A stretch of DNA of 64,000 bases from assembly GCF_019649055.1 (NCBI RefSeq), contig NW_026570346.1:248001-312000 (forward strand). Reading direction: 5' to 3'. Source of the DNA: Paramacrobiotus metropolitanus. Lineage: Eukaryota; Tardigrada; Eutardigrada; Parachela; Macrobiotidae. Numbering within the stretch: position 1 is the first letter of the stretch; every line of letters starts with the position of its first letter. The notes beneath the pieces were generated by a model, which saw nothing but the letters and a program-made list of their open reading frames with translations, was not told the origin of the DNA and did not search any database. Below, piece after piece: positions 1 through 12,199 of this stretch. The position numbers and the translations under genes are program-made.

Positions 1-30
1 AAAGCCGGCAAGAAACATGGCTGCACGCGC

Positions 31-690
31 CAGAAAAGGGCCCGCGCTGAACCTTGGATTCGAATTCGGAGTTGGACTACTCAAACTTGGATTCGGATTC
101 GGAGTTGGACTACTCAAACTTGGATTCGGATTCGGAGTTGGATTACCTGAACTTGGATTCGGATTACTCCAACTTGGACTTGGACGTTGGATTACTTAAC
201 TTGGATTTCTTGAACTGGACTACTTATTTTTGGGCTCGGATTACGTTTTCTTATACTGTTTTTTCGTGCTTATTCTTTTCCTTTTCTCACGGTATTCTTA
301 GGCTTCTTAGGTTTCTCATGTTATTCTTAGGTTTCTTAAGTTATTCTTAGGTTTCGTGTATTTCTTAAGAAACCTAAGAAACCTAACCTAAGAAACCTTA
401 GAATAACCTAAAAACCTAGGAATAACCTAAAAAACTCAAGAAGCCTAAGAATACCCTGAGAGGAGGAAAAGAATAAGCACGAGAAAACAGTCTAGGAAAA
501 CGTAATCCAAGCCCAAAAATAAGTAGTCCAGTTTAAGAAATCCAAGTTAAGTATTCCAAGTTAAGTAATCCAACTTATGTAATCCAAGTTAGGTAATCCA
601 AGTCCAAGTTTGAGTAATCCGAATCCAAGTTTGAGTAATCCTACCGCGAATCCGAATCCAAGGTTCAGCGCGGGCCCTAAATTTCTGGAT
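31..690. repeat. Giant foldback (long inverted repeat)
   Basis: The left arm (about 31-360) reads as the reverse complement of the right arm (about 362-690), apart from small indels. The arms meet at a short palindrome, TTTCTTAAGAAA, near 361-372. Outer parts contain repeated TTGGATTCGGATTCGG-type units and the inner part TTCTTAGGTTTCTTAGG-type units. The two outer ends share an AGGGCCCGCGCTGAACC segment. Open frames inside it encode only short repetitive peptides and are not taken as genes. It is most simply a foldback transposon or MITE. No target duplication could be identified. Confidence 0.8.
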
Positions 691-1060
691 CCATTTCTGT
701 GCCTGCTTTTAATTTCCTACTTAAATCTGTTGGTCTGTCTTATTCGCAGCAACAAATGCCAAACAACACCCCGATGTCCGAAAAACAATACTCGTACCTT
801 TAATACAAGCAAGGCGGTGGCTAAATTTTCCTGCGGCTCCGGACAGCCGTATCCATTGTTCAGGTGGGAAATATTCACAAAGACGAAAAATTTCCTTTCA
901 GGCGTACGAAGCCGTTATTATTACCACTTATACGATGACATCATCCACTACGATTTTCAGAGATCATCTACGGGTTTGTTAAGGATTTCCGGCAGACGCC
1001 TAAAGGAAGCCACAATTATTAGCGAAGTTCTCAGTTTAACCTTACCGAACTCCCATTCTA
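691..1060. other. No gene seen
   Basis: The open frame that crosses this stretch on the plus strand starts inside the foldback and shows no recognisable domain. I see no RNA gene or clear repeat here. Confidence 0.4.
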
Positions 1061-1064
1061 ACGA

Positions 1065-1410
1065 CAGCTGACCTCAAGCGCCGGAAATACGCTTTCGTCG
1101 AGGTTTTAGGATATCTTTTTGATCCTCTGGCCGTCGAGACGATTGGGACATTTGGAATGCCTTTCGCCGAGGTAATCCGTTTCGTCGGCCGCAAAATCCA
1201 TGACATGGGAGCCTCAGTCTCAGCTTTTTTGAGACAGCGTTTCAGTTTAGCGGTAGTCAGAGGAAATGCAACAGCTGTTTTGGGCAGATATAGCGCACGT
1301 CCTAAACTCACAAAAGAGTCTAATAATTTTGGATGTTTTTTCAATGTTCAAAATTCGAATTTTTAATTAATTTAAACCCGCGTAGGCGTATTATTATGTG
1401 CACTGGCATG
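1065..1410 (+). pseudogene. Retroelement pol C-terminal fragment (5'-truncated copy 1)
   Basis: The plus-strand translation contains the pattern LAVETIGTFG ... IRFVGRKI ... AFLRQRFSLAV ... RGNATAVLG. This matches the C-terminal tail that I recognise in metazoan retroelement polyproteins (a vgrri ... AFLxQRxSxAxQRGNAxxVLG type tail). The same sequence recurs at 14320-14637 with its continuation at 31490-31600. There is no start or RT domain, so it is a truncated 3' copy. It serves as the uninterrupted paralogue of the Polinton insertion site. The element class (non-LTR or other) cannot be decided from this piece. Confidence 0.6.
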
Positions 1411-2010
1411 TTGCCTCGTACCTCATGGTTTATTAAATTATCATTCTCAGTCTCCATTTCAGAAATTGCCGTGTTTGTTGCTGTCCTAGCAACAAGGTGT
1501 TCCACTTAGTGCAGGCCGGTCGTAGTGTCGTACAGTTGGACTCGGTAGTGTTACTCGCTCTCCTTACAGGTTCCCGGGGCAGCTAAGTTCTTACTTATAC
1601 TCCTCATCATCATTATCCCATCCTTAGCCGCATTCTGGCTACCGATCACTTCGTCCGTTTTCCTTTCGGCTACGTTTATTTCGGCCAAAGTTTTCCGGCG
1701 GTGACACTTATCGGCTGGCATGCACTCGGCCGCGATATTTTTCGTCCGACGCTCACTTCGGCTTGCGCACATTTCACCCGTCAGTCAGCCAATGGACTCT
1801 AATGCGGAAGCCTCGGTAACTACAGCCAGAAGTTTAAATCATTGTTCGAATGAAGCATTTCCGTCTAAACAAAACCAAAAATATCTAGAGATGGTCCCTT
1901 ACAGGAATTTCAGCATGTACAGAAAACTGTACGGAATACTAAATAACTGTGTAGATCCCACAAAGTCTTGGGTGAAGGCTAAAAAATCCAATGAAACCTA
2001 AAGAAATATA
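1411..2010. other. No gene seen
   Basis: Only short open frames without recognisable domains are present on both strands. The first bases continue the 3' region of the adjacent retroelement fragment (shared GCGTATTATTATGTG segment, also found at 31586-31600). Confidence 0.4.
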
Positions 2011-2500
2011 CTGCAAGATTAGAAAAAAGATAAATCATATGAAAATATAATAAAACCATAAAAAATAAAAGTCAAATATTATAAAAAACTAATAAAAAAG
2101 CAAACATAAAAAGCACAAGAAACCGAAAGCCCAACCAAACATATTTCGGTCATCCTGTCGGCCGCTTCGGGTTTTTCGAGTTTGTTACATTTCTTGGTTT
2201 TGTTTTAAATTTTCTTATGCTATTTTCTTAAGTGTTTTGTATTTTTTTTTCATGTTTTCGTTTTTAGGTCTCTGCAGTTTTTTTTACGTTTCGTAAGACC
2301 TTTTAAGCTTTCTTAAGTTTTCTTGTGTTTTCTTATTTTTATTATTTTTTGTTAAGTTTTCTTTTGTTTTCTTTTTTATGTTTAATATTAGTTTCTTGCT
2401 GTTTTCTTATTTTTCCTTTTTTAATTTTTTAAGTTCTTATTTATTTTGTTATGGTTTCTTATGTTTTCTTATGTTGTTTGTACTTCTTCAGCTTCATGGG
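2011..2500. repeat. Strand-asymmetric A-rich then T-rich low-complexity block
   Basis: From about 2011 to 2150 the plus strand is strongly A-rich, with AATAAAA-like units. From about 2160 to 2500 it is T-rich, with TTTTCTTATG- and TTTCTTAAG-like units. The two halves look like a highly diverged inverted repeat around a GC-richer centre near 2150. No coding signal was seen. Confidence 0.5.
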
Positions 2501-2966
2501 TATTTTCAGCCTTCTCCCATGGCTTCGTAGAATCTACACTGTTGCGGTAGTGCCATTATGCAGATTTGTTTGCACCGAGCGCGAAGCGCGTGGTGCTGCA
2601 ATAAGTCTTCGTCAAGAGCATAGAATTTGTCTAAAGCCACGAAGAGTGTACGTCACGCTTTTCCAATTCCACAATCCCAATACCATTTCCCAGTGGTACT
2701 GGCGCTCGCGCTCGTGCAATAAGTTAGTTCGCAACCACCGCTAGTAGTATAGCAGCCAAATTTAAACAGAATACTGTAGTCGGCTTGTATTTTTTGAACA
2801 GTGTGTATGCGTACTGAACTAGTAGTGCAGACTGGCGCTCGCGCTCACTTAACAGTAGTACGCACTGACGATGCCCGGCATTTGCTTACGTTTTGAAATT
2901 TCACTTTCAGCAGCACTGTTTGCCGCAGACTTCTGTCAGCTGGTGTGCCTGCAAAGCTAGAACCGA

Positions 2967-3227
2967 GTGGGACACCACACGACAGCCCGTGGCCCCGACG
3001 GCTGTACAACATTTGCCTGTAACGGCGGCATGTGCCTTGCTCGGGATATAACTTGCTTAGACACGGTGGAGGCGTGTCACGTCAAAGCGACCTCCACATA
3101 CGCAGGAGCAGCCGCGGCGCAAGCGGAAGAAAATAAAGCTCCCACGAATTTCTGCGAAAACGACTATCTCTGGAAATTAGAGGGGAAAAGCGGCATTTGT
3201 ACCCGGGACCATGGGCGAAGCGGATAA
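2967..3227 (+). CDS. Possible exon with a degenerate LDL-receptor class A-like cysteine motif
   Basis: The 86-residue open frame contains FACNGGMCLARDITC followed by a further cysteine, which resembles the spacing F-x-C-x2-G-x-C-[IL]-x5-C of an LDLa repeat, but the acidic calcium-binding end is not convincing. A plausible splice acceptor (TTTCAGCAG) lies just upstream near 2912. It could equally be a chance cysteine-rich frame. No neighbouring exon could be joined to it. Confidence 0.2.
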   Translation: MGHHTTARGPDGCTTFACNGGMCLARDITCLDTVEACHVKATSTYAGAAAAQAEENKAPTNFCENDYLWKLEGKSGICTRDHGRSG

Positions 3228-6200
3228 ATTAAACGAGATTTATTTGTTATAATTACGCATTGGTTTGCTCATATTTTGTAAAAACAATGTGTAATGTTGT
3301 TGGAAATTAAAGTTGTGTACTTTCAGCGACGGCTTAGGTTAACAGTGAGCTTCATATAAATTTTGCAGCAAATTTTTAATTACAGTTAACGCGCTATGCG
3401 TAGTTTGCGCGTATTACGTACGTGTTATGACGTACGTGTTGTCTGTTCCGTTACGTACGATTTGCTGTTCTTATCTAACGCATTAGATCGCTAATGCGAT
3501 CCACGATTCTGGTTTGACTAATCAGTCTGAAGTTTCTGACTTCAACTAAATCTGTGAGCTTGTTTCTAGCTGAAAGGTCGTGTGACTCTAGGTTAGAAGG
3601 AAGTTCATATCTCGTTCTGTTCTGTTCTGTTTGTTCGTTCGTTCAGTTTGGTGATTAAACATTTGGGAAGTTCCTGAGTGTTTGGGTTTCGGTAACTTTC
3701 GTTAGGCACAGCAATCCGCTCGTACCTAGCGGAAGTAGGCAGCAGTACCACTTACGGAGTCCAGAGCATATTCCCACAATTCACAATTACCGTTGGTATT
3801 TTGTGGCAAAGTGTTTGGATTTCTCCGTAGTGAGTTTCAATTGCTCAATGATTTCACTCTTCAAAATACGATGAACTCAATGAACGTGACGTCACTATAG
3901 TTTGCAGCTAAGAAGCACACTGTATGAAAATACGGCAACTTTAGCTGCGATTATACTAATTATTATTGCAGAGGCTTTGAGCAGAAAACACCCTATCCAC
4001 ACGCCCGGTGCATCGTTGCGCTTTTTGTACCGAAGAAATACTGTATTTTGGTGTAGCTGGCGCTTTACATAAAATAATCCTGATGATTGCTTTCCAAATT
4101 GTTCATGCTCATAACACGAACTGCGCAGCATCGCGGACTAATTTTTTCTTGATAAAAAGTTTTCAAATGCTGTTCCGTCATACTCGATCGTAAATTTCGC
4201 TGTTATCTGTTCTATAACGCGGGGCCGTATGGGCGCCATGCGTATCCTCGACAGCGAACAGCGGTGAACCCGGATGAGGCTTTATTGCCGAATCTAATGC
4301 GCACCGTGGCGCAGCAACACCAGACTAATGAGGAAGGATCCTGCAGCCAGTGCAACTGTGCTGCAGGTCCGTCAAAACAGCGCAGCAATGTGCGGGGTGG
4401 AAATCCCCAGAAACAGCGAATAGCTACTCAGGAGGGCGGGGCGTCCCGCCCTTACAGTTCCCTTAAAAATTTGGAACGCCTAAGTTAGAATCATTTTGAG
4501 TGATATTGCGCGAATTCACTTTTTTTAAATTGATGGCTTTTGAATGTGACGAATTCTGAATGATGTACAGATGTAGCTGACAGCTTGAAAGCAGAATCGT
4601 CGTTTCTCAGTAAAAATGCCTGAGTCCTGATTCTTAACCCGTTGACGGGCATTGGCGTCAGGACGCAACATGGTCTTCCGAATATTTTTCCCAATGATTG
4701 GGAACAGTTAATGAATATCAATTAGCATAATTAGCAATAAGAGACTTTAAAGAAGCAGTAAAAACATAATTCAAACTTATATCTCAAGTCAATTACAAAT
4801 GACCGTTGCCCGAAAACGGCTAATTTCGGACTTTTCAAGCTCTCGTAGATCTTGCTAATTAACTAATTAGTGGATGAATAATTAAACCAGAGATAAATCA
4901 ACAACGTACAACTAACAACGTTCTATCCAAAATCGATTAACACAGGTCTTGTAAGTTGAACAGTAGAAGACCACAGTCCGTCAAAATATTGTGTTGCGTG
5001 CCAACACCATTGCCCATGAAGGGTCTCAGATACACGGGCGGATGCAATTTCGACTGCTTCTCTTTATCACGTAATCAGATCAAGTAGCTGTCGGTACGTA
5101 CGCAAAACATGCGCCACGCGGTTTTGTTGGTCGGAAGCTGGCAAAAAACGCTTTGCGTATCAATACCCCGGGCGGTCGGCGAAAACCAAAATCGCCTCTA
5201 AATTTGTCTGCTTCAGGAAAACAGAACGCTGGTAAAACCGAACATTGTAGTCCTGATTGTAATTCTTCAGACGTTGCAATAACACTGTGAATGGCGGCAC
5301 AACACCACGCGCTTTGCCGCGTTTCTACATATTGATGCATCGCTTGGGTAAGTTAGGCGAGAGCTGCACAGCTTTTCAGAAACACGAATTTTGTGTGATC
5401 AGTCTCGGGTGGTTGAAAACTACAGCAATTGCACACTTACGCGTGCACATTGGGGATCCTGACCTTTGCGGCAGCCTAGCTAGTTTCTTCCGGTCGCTAA
5501 TGTGTTCCAGAAGGTGCTACTGACCAGTGACCGCTAATATCTTGTTTTGCGCCACTGACCACTGCAGCTGGACTATCCGCGCAGCTTTTTAGATAGTGGC
5601 ACTTGCGGCCACACCACGGAAAAAAAATGCAAGCGCGCACAATGCGGGCAGTATAAAGGCGGCCAGGCGTGCAGAAATACAGGAAATGCAATGTTAAACT
5701 TCAAAAATAATGCTTCGTGCAGCCTCGTATGAGAGTATAATGAAAGTTATGGGAGAGAAATATCGTTAGCATCGTTTATTTTCTGTATTCCATCTGTTAA
5801 TAGTGGTCAAAATACATGGCAACGGGATTTGGTAGATTTTAATTTTTTTGCTGACCAGTGGTCAACTTGTTGACCACTGCTATGCTCTTGTTTGGAAGTG
5901 CTTTTTTTGTACTATTTAATAAAATTATTGCTTTTATGTTATTCCCATTCGTCTAATTATCACAAAATTAAATGTTTTTAAGCTGTAAACCGTTCATGGG
6001 CATTGGCGTGGGCAAACACCCTAGTCACGACGGCTGACCTATGGTCAGCACAAGCTTACAAAAAATTCCCTTTCTTAATTGATTTTTTTTATCGGGAAAT
6101 CCCGATTTTCAAAATGAAACTCGCATTCCTTCGGGTACCGCCCGCTGGAGGGTTAATGGCTGTAGGCTACAGCCATTCTTAACGTTGGCAGCGCAATCGC

Positions 6201-6400
6201 ACTAGCTCGGCTCCAGACGTCGCGCCTGCATATTCGTTTATTGACAGTATTACCATGCTACTCGTTTAACCACTTTTCCGGAAGTTTTCAGTTTACACAC
6301 CGTGTGTTGCATTTTAACGTGTTTTTCAGGAGCATTGCATTTCGTAAAGTTTATACGACACGATTCTATAGTTACAAGTAACATTTCTGGATTAGAAATT
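3228..6400. other. Intergenic or repeat-derived DNA without identifiable genes
   Basis: Several open frames of 60-86 codons exist on both strands, but none shows a domain, a splice-consistent continuation or a sensible composition. Short palindromic pieces of the type TGACCAGTGGTCA occur near 5850-5880 and recur near 32650 and 33650, so part of this stretch is a dispersed non-coding repeat. No tRNA-like or rRNA-like sequence was noticed. Confidence 0.4.
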
Positions 6401-6404
6401 CTAT

Positions 6405-6407
<3 letters not shown>

Positions 6408-6444
<37 letters not shown>
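6408..6444. repeat. (TA)n microsatellite
   Basis: An uninterrupted run of about 18 TA dinucleotides. Confidence 0.95.
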
Positions 6445-6447
<3 letters not shown>

Positions 6448-6599
6448 ATAATAATTATAGCGGCTTGTTATGCTTGCACTGGATATCGACAATATCGTGG
6501 GAGCGAAAAGACGTGTGCTTTCGACAACAGTAAGCCGAAGCCCAAAAGCCGCAGTGCTTTTACTTCTTAAAATTGATTTGGTAGTTAGTTAGATGGTGC

Positions 6600-6975
6600 C
6601 GTTTTGATGGATTGTTAGATGAAAATCGCAAAAAATAAAAAATTTTTTCAAAAGAAATTTTTAAATGATCTTCGAAAATTAAAAAAATTTATTTATAACC
6701 TGGAAAAATGGTAGAAAGCTTGGTTTGGTATAAAATCGATCTTCCTAGTAATGCGCGTTTTTGTGTAAAATTTTAAGAGGATCGGTCCACAATGAGACTT
6801 TTAGTATGCTTCCGTACGCCTAAGGGAATTGACCCTGCACATGTCACCAAACTGGTGTACAGAGTACATGACGAAACCTTTCACTTACGTACACTCCCAA
6901 TTCCCAAACGCTTTTTGCATTGTTTCATGACATGCAGTAGCTAGATTATTTGTGTACATGGCCTAGGTTGTTCAC
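6600..6975 (+). repeat. Dispersed repeat, family D (partial copy)
   Basis: The segment contains GGTCCACAATGAGAC near 6785 and, about 90 bp later, CCTTTCACTTACGTACACTCCC. Both motifs recur at 58600-59035, where they are in the opposite order. It appears to be parts of two adjacent or rearranged copies of one non-coding repeat family that is also found on the minus strand at 12200-12520. Confidence 0.45.
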
Positions 6976-7250
6976 GTTTACATGCGCTGCTTGCACATGC
7001 TCGGATTTTTTACAAAGGCATTGTACCCGTGACCTTTAGCTGAACAGGACAGTTTAGCCAAGTGTCTTGTCAGAGCCGTGCAGGAATTCCGTGCCCGCAG
7101 CCAACACACTTGCGGAACCAAAAAGGTCGCCCGTGCACACCCGTAATTTACCCGTCCAACATTTAAAATCGATAAATGATAGAATAAGTTTCGATAAAAT
7201 TTTAATTAAAATTGTCTGTTGACCTACCCGTTGTGTCTCAAATTTTTCAG

Positions 7251-10200
7251 CGCAATTTTCATCCCAAGTGATGCTTTCTCATCCATTGGACGCTTCATGG
7301 ACATAATCAGAAAACATGCCGGAGTTCCTCCACTGTTTCATAAGATTTCAAGTTCGGAATTGAATGACTATGGCTTTTACAATACCGAAGAGCTGAAAAA
7401 GTAGCGTACACAGCTTATTGAAATATAAATTTTCAAGCGAAAATTGCGTAACAATTGTTCTCGTATTGATTTCCGGTCCAGATTTCGTCAGACATGAAGA
7501 CCCTCATAACTGAATAGATATATTAAAGACGTTACTAAATGTTCATTACGCTCGTATTTTCTGATTTTTCTCAATAGGAGCAACAGAGACCGTGTTGACC
7601 AGGGACGTTCACACCTGAAGCAACGTGTAGTTAGACTTGGTTTCCAAACACTTGCAGACGAAATCAAGCAGGAAGAAGAGCAAAATGACGACTCGAAGTG
7701 CAAGCGATTTTTTGTGTTAGGTAACGGGAATCAGAACAAAACTGCAAAGTTTATTTAGCCGATATGAAGGATGTTTGTGATTGTGATATGAAGGAGTCTT
7801 GACAGGTCGTAACGCTGTGTTTGCGGTGTCCGATCAAGCAAAATTAGTTGGCATGGAAGACACCAAATTCATGTGGGTTTCGGGTGTACAGCGTGAGCTC
7901 AGCCTTCCAAAAACTGGATACCTGAACGGATGCCCATTTCTCTCTTTAAGCCAAATTTTGCCTAAGGAAACTATGTTGTCGATGGGCCTTGTCACAGGTA
8001 CAACATAGTGCGGTCTAGTGCGGTTTAGTGGCATTAACCAATGCCCTTTTCTAAAGTGTACACTTGATTCATTTCAGAAAAAAATAATAAGCAATTGGTT
8101 TTAAATATTGTAATGGAGCAGTTATTTGTCATATCTAGTAATTATTGTAACATACAAAAAACATGTAAAAGAACCCCTGCTATACGTACACAACTATAAT
8201 GCTATGGCTCATAAAAACAGTCAATGAGCGTTTGTATGGTTAGGAGCTGTGCTGATGGGCTTGCATTCGGAGAAAGTTCGAGAGAAACTCAAGGCGTGTC
8301 CAACAATCGTATGCGAAGGAGTAACTGGTACGGGGAAGTCACTATGTACCAGCATGGCGGGAAGAATTATTGCTCCAAATGCCCATGATATTCTGGACTC
8401 TAAATCCATCACGCCATCCATGCTCAGGGAAGAAGTTTTCGCTAAACAAAATCTGCAAGTGATACTCCATGACCCATCTGACGTAGAAGTTGTCCAACAT
8501 TTGGTTGAAGAGACCTTTGAGGCCAAGCCATTAAGCAAACGCGGGTAGCGGCTTGTTCCACACTGCATGGAAATTATTCTTGTAACGAAGATAGGCTGGC
8601 AAAAATAAGGGCGACAGGACGGTAAGCATTCATGCGAAATTAAGAAACAATGTAAGCAAATTAAATAAGGACGACGATTCGCGGTTCTTTTGGTAAATTT
8701 TGGTAAGTGTTTGAATCGTTTTATGATTACATAAGAATACGTGCAATTTTACTTCCATTTACACGTTGTAATTACAACTTTACCATCTCGGAAAACGATT
8801 CAGCTATGCAAACACAAATTACGTTTCAGAATGCGCGTGATGTCGCAATTGGCGTTAATATCGTTTCCCGTCGCTGTCCAACTCACTGCTGTGCAGCGTG
8901 TTGAAGTGGCTGATCTGGCAAACACGCTGTCACATCTTTTGCCACGTTTCCTTGAGCTGGATGACGACGATTTTTTGGAGATATGCAAAATTTCCGATAA
9001 GCTTCAAGAACAAATTGAGGCCCATCTGGAGAAGTACGGATTACGGGAATCGCGATCACGGATTGCCGGCCACATCGCGCTGTTGTACGCGTTTACAAAA
9101 AAGGTGCAGATTTACCAATTTTAAGCCGATAAAGCGTCACCCAATTTTTTTATACAGGCACTGGCAATAATCGGTAAAACCGGCATAGTGCCAAGTGACC
9201 TTGATGGATACGTAATGTCAGCCATGCGCAAAACCGCATCGACTTGGCAAACGCCAGCACTACCAAAGCGACGCGACTTGGAAATTCCAACGCAAGTTTC
9301 TACGCCAACAAAGCGACCAAAATCACTCGCCTCGTTTGGGACAGTGTTATCTACGGCAGTTTCGGTATCAGATCCCGGCCAGGTAACCTGTTGAAAACGC
9401 AAAGTTTATTACACACAACAAATTTGTAAACGGCGGAAACTGTAGGCTTGATATCATTAGTAAATCATTAGTAGTTATTAATTTCTGTTGACCTTTTAGG
9501 CCAGACACATATATAAGCTACATAAATTTGTTCTTATACTATGAAGTTGCTATGTGTTGTTACGGCTATTTTTTGCTTCTGTTTACAGATTGGAAGATAT
9601 GTTAAGCTGTCAAAGGATAAGAAACTGCTGTATTTCCGTGACCGCGAAGCTGAAAAGCTGATCTTATCCCAGGGCGGAGAAGTGGGCTTTCTTAATGGCA
9701 TTCGTGATGTTGTCCGAGCCATACCAGGTGCAAGTGTTTCCAGAGATGCCCGCTTTATGGGCGAATCTGGAACCCAGAAAGCTATGGCGGTGTCGGTTGG
9801 ATACATATCTGCCGATTTACTGCAGCAGTTGGGAGGAGACATCGAAAAAGGTTTCTGAATGATATCTAGCATCCGAGCTAAGGTTCATTATAAGAATTTT
9901 AGCTGTAGATGTCGAAGGAAAAGTCGCTAACGCTGAGATCGTGGAAGAGTACGCTTTGACCACTGCCGTGCTGGCACCAAGCAAAGTGACGTTACCATCA
10001 CCGGCAACTTCCGAAGGTAATCCATTAAATTCAGCGAATTTCGATTAAAAATCATAACCAGGAAATGTGTTACTGAACCCTTGGCCAGAACAAAATCCTG
10101 AAGCAGCAAAGTCATGCGGCCAACGGACTGGAGGCAGTAGTTACTCGGCAGGGCAACCGTTTCCAAAACCGGTACTGAGCGACGGCATACCAACAGACTC

Positions 10201-10650
10201 TCACAGGCGCAAACTCGATTTTGGTGATCAAAAAGTGATCATCGTTATGAATAAATTTTCGAATAATTGCATCATATTTTGTTACAGATGTTCCACCAGT
10301 TTTACCAAATAATGCGAAAGCCTGCGGGAAGCAGACTGTGAAGAAGAAAGCCTTCAAGCCAGACGTTGTGGCGCATAGTGCTGTAAGTAAAAACTGAATT
10401 CGCTTGTTGTTTTGACGTATCTGACTATTTTCTAATACCGTATGGTTGTACAGATTTTAATAATCTATTTAAACATTTTCAGATTTGCTGCACTTGCAAA
10501 ACAGATGCCACAAACCAGAAGGAAACGGTTACGTGCGTAAACTGCGGAAAGGTATTCCACATTCATTGTGTTATTCCGCGGCGATCAAAAAGCAAGCTCG
10601 ACAAGACAAAATGGAACTGCAAACCCTGCATTACGTCAGCAGCAGAGTGA
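7251..10650 (+). CDS. Multi-exon P-loop protein with C-terminal PHD finger (5' end unresolved)
   Basis: Eleven exons join in one frame: 7251-7400, 7578-7720, 7806-7997, 8244-8544, 8830-9103, 9158-9382, 9589-9850, 9903-10016, 10062-10223, 10288-10382 and 10483-10650 (TGA). Every intron is GT-AG and every junction keeps the frame, giving about 695 codons from the first visible exon. The first exon begins at an acceptor (TTTTTCAG), so earlier exons are missing from my model. Exon 4 carries a Walker A-like GVTGTGKS. Exon 3 ends in GLVTG just before it. The last exon has a C4HC3 pattern (CCTC ... CVNC ... H ... C ... CKPC) typical of a PHD zinc finger. The middle is acidic and then basic linker. 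I do not recognise the full architecture. It may be a helicase- or primase-associated ATPase from a mobile element, or a host nuclear protein. Two donors are GTAGCG and one is GTTTCT, so those boundaries are less certain. Confidence 0.65.
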
Positions 10651-10804
10651 AACGGCAGCAGTTCGGCAGCAACTTGTCACCTGTTCCATTGGCACTGCAT
10701 CGGTTTAGGCCACTCTGTCAACAGTTATTGTCGCATTTAATCATACTGACATCCGAGTTTTTCGTGTATTTTCTGGTGCAATGACATGGTGGTTTAGCTC
10801 AAGG

Positions 10805-10998
10805 AAGTCGCTGTTTCTGTGTTTCTGTAGTAATACAGCTGTTACCATACAAAATGTCGCTGTTTGTGTGTTTCTGTAGAAATACAGCAGTTCCTATATA
10901 AAATGTCGCTGTTTCTGTGTTTCTGTAGAAATAACAGCCCTAGATGTCTCTGTTTTTCCGATGTTTCTGTGTTTCTGCAGAAATACCGCAGTACCACA
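10805..10998 (+). repeat. Short tandem repeat, period about 50 bp
   Basis: The unit GTCGCTGTTTCTGTGTTTC followed by TGTAGAAATACAGC is repeated about four times with indels. It is non-coding and lies just downstream of the P-loop/PHD gene. Confidence 0.75.
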
Positions 10999-11035
10999 GT
11001 TATTATACAGCTCCCTATCGAAACGCAACATGCTT

Positions 11036-11170
11036 ACGAAACAGTTCACTGGTGCCAGAAACGAAACGTTGTACGGATCGTGCCACTTCTGACATGGCCG
11101 GGAAAACTGATTGTGCGCGCGATATCCGGTTGGGAAATTCTGTCTGAAACAATTCCATAAAGTCTAACTG
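11036..11170 (+). repeat. Dispersed repeat, family D (fragment)
   Basis: It contains ATTGTGCGCGCGATATCCGG followed by TTGGGAAATTCTG, matching the interior of the longer copies at 12200-12520 (minus) and 58600-59035 (plus). There is no coding content. Confidence 0.5.
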
Positions 11171-11590
11171 CTTTGATGTGTCAAAAGTCTCTCGTTAGGA
11201 ACGCGTCTTCTACCAAATTTCTTTGAAAAAGCCAAATACGTATGGATTTCGAAATGAACTTTGAATATTTTAAGATTGATTTTATTTGTCAGAATTTATG
11301 TTTCGTGTTAAAACGACCTTACCAGGCCCCCAGGGCACATTTTTCTAGTGTAAATGTAAAAAATCTCATCTTATGTTAAACCATAGCATACTGTACTACG
11401 ATAGTATGTTTCAAAAAATTATTTCATCTGCCATGGTCCGTACTCATAGGGCGTGGCCTAAACAAATCAGATGAGTACCAAACATAGTACTGCAAAGTGC
11501 AAACTGTCGCAATGCAGTGCCACAGATGTTTTGGAAATTTTTATTTTGCACCCATTTCATTAGATATGCCCACGAAAAGCTTCTGTTGTC
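11171..11590. other. No gene seen
   Basis: AT-rich sequence without a recognisable open frame, RNA gene or clear repeat. Confidence 0.4.
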
Positions 11591-11594
11591 CAGC

Positions 11595-11890
11595 ACTGAC
11601 TTGGCCCGTGACAGCCCAAGTGGTCGCTGGACATTTCGTCGTGGGACATTTCGTCGCACGTTTTTCGTCGCAGCTGCTTATTTGCTTTGGGAAAAATCGT
11701 TTTGCAGAAGTTTTGTTGTGTGACATTTGGTCGGGCGACTTTTGCGGAGTCGAAATATAATCGACTGGTTTATGGTAACGAACAGTCATATGACTATTTG
11801 CCCCAACAACGAGTTGTCCTTAGACGAAATGTCCGTAAAACCAAATGTCCCGCGACGACCTGTCACGTAGCCACTTGGCCGATGTCATCG
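11595..11890. mobile_element. MITE-like inverted-repeat element (GGACATTTCGTCG family)
   Basis: The left part has CTGGACATTTCGTCGTGGGA and a further GACATTTCGTCGC. The right part has GACGAAATGTCC, AAATGTCCCGCGACGACC and CCACTTGGCC, so the two halves are imperfect inverted copies of each other. No open frame shared by both sides looks coding. It is best read as a non-autonomous DNA transposon or foldback. Exact ends and target duplication could not be fixed. Confidence 0.55.
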
Positions 11891-12199
11891 CTGCCAGTTG
11901 ATTGTGAATTCATTCAGTATTTGCAGCATTTAAAATTCATTCAGTATTTGCAGTCTGTAAACAATGCTTTATGTACGAATATCTGTATATTATTATAAAT
12001 TATTTAATAAGGTATTCTAAAATTTACAGTTTACCATCGACGGCATCGGCATGGGAAATGCGCGCGGGATTCACATTTGGTGGTGCTGGACAACTGAAGC
12101 TGTCCACGGCACTCATTTAATTTTTGTTAGCCAAGCCTGATTAACTATGCCAGATGAAAAAATTCTTTTAAATATACTACGGTAGAATACTAACTAACG

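Noticed and set aside
4264-4488. 74-codon open frame with a few cysteines as a gene
   Set aside because: No domain, no splice support, composition like the surrounding non-coding DNA.
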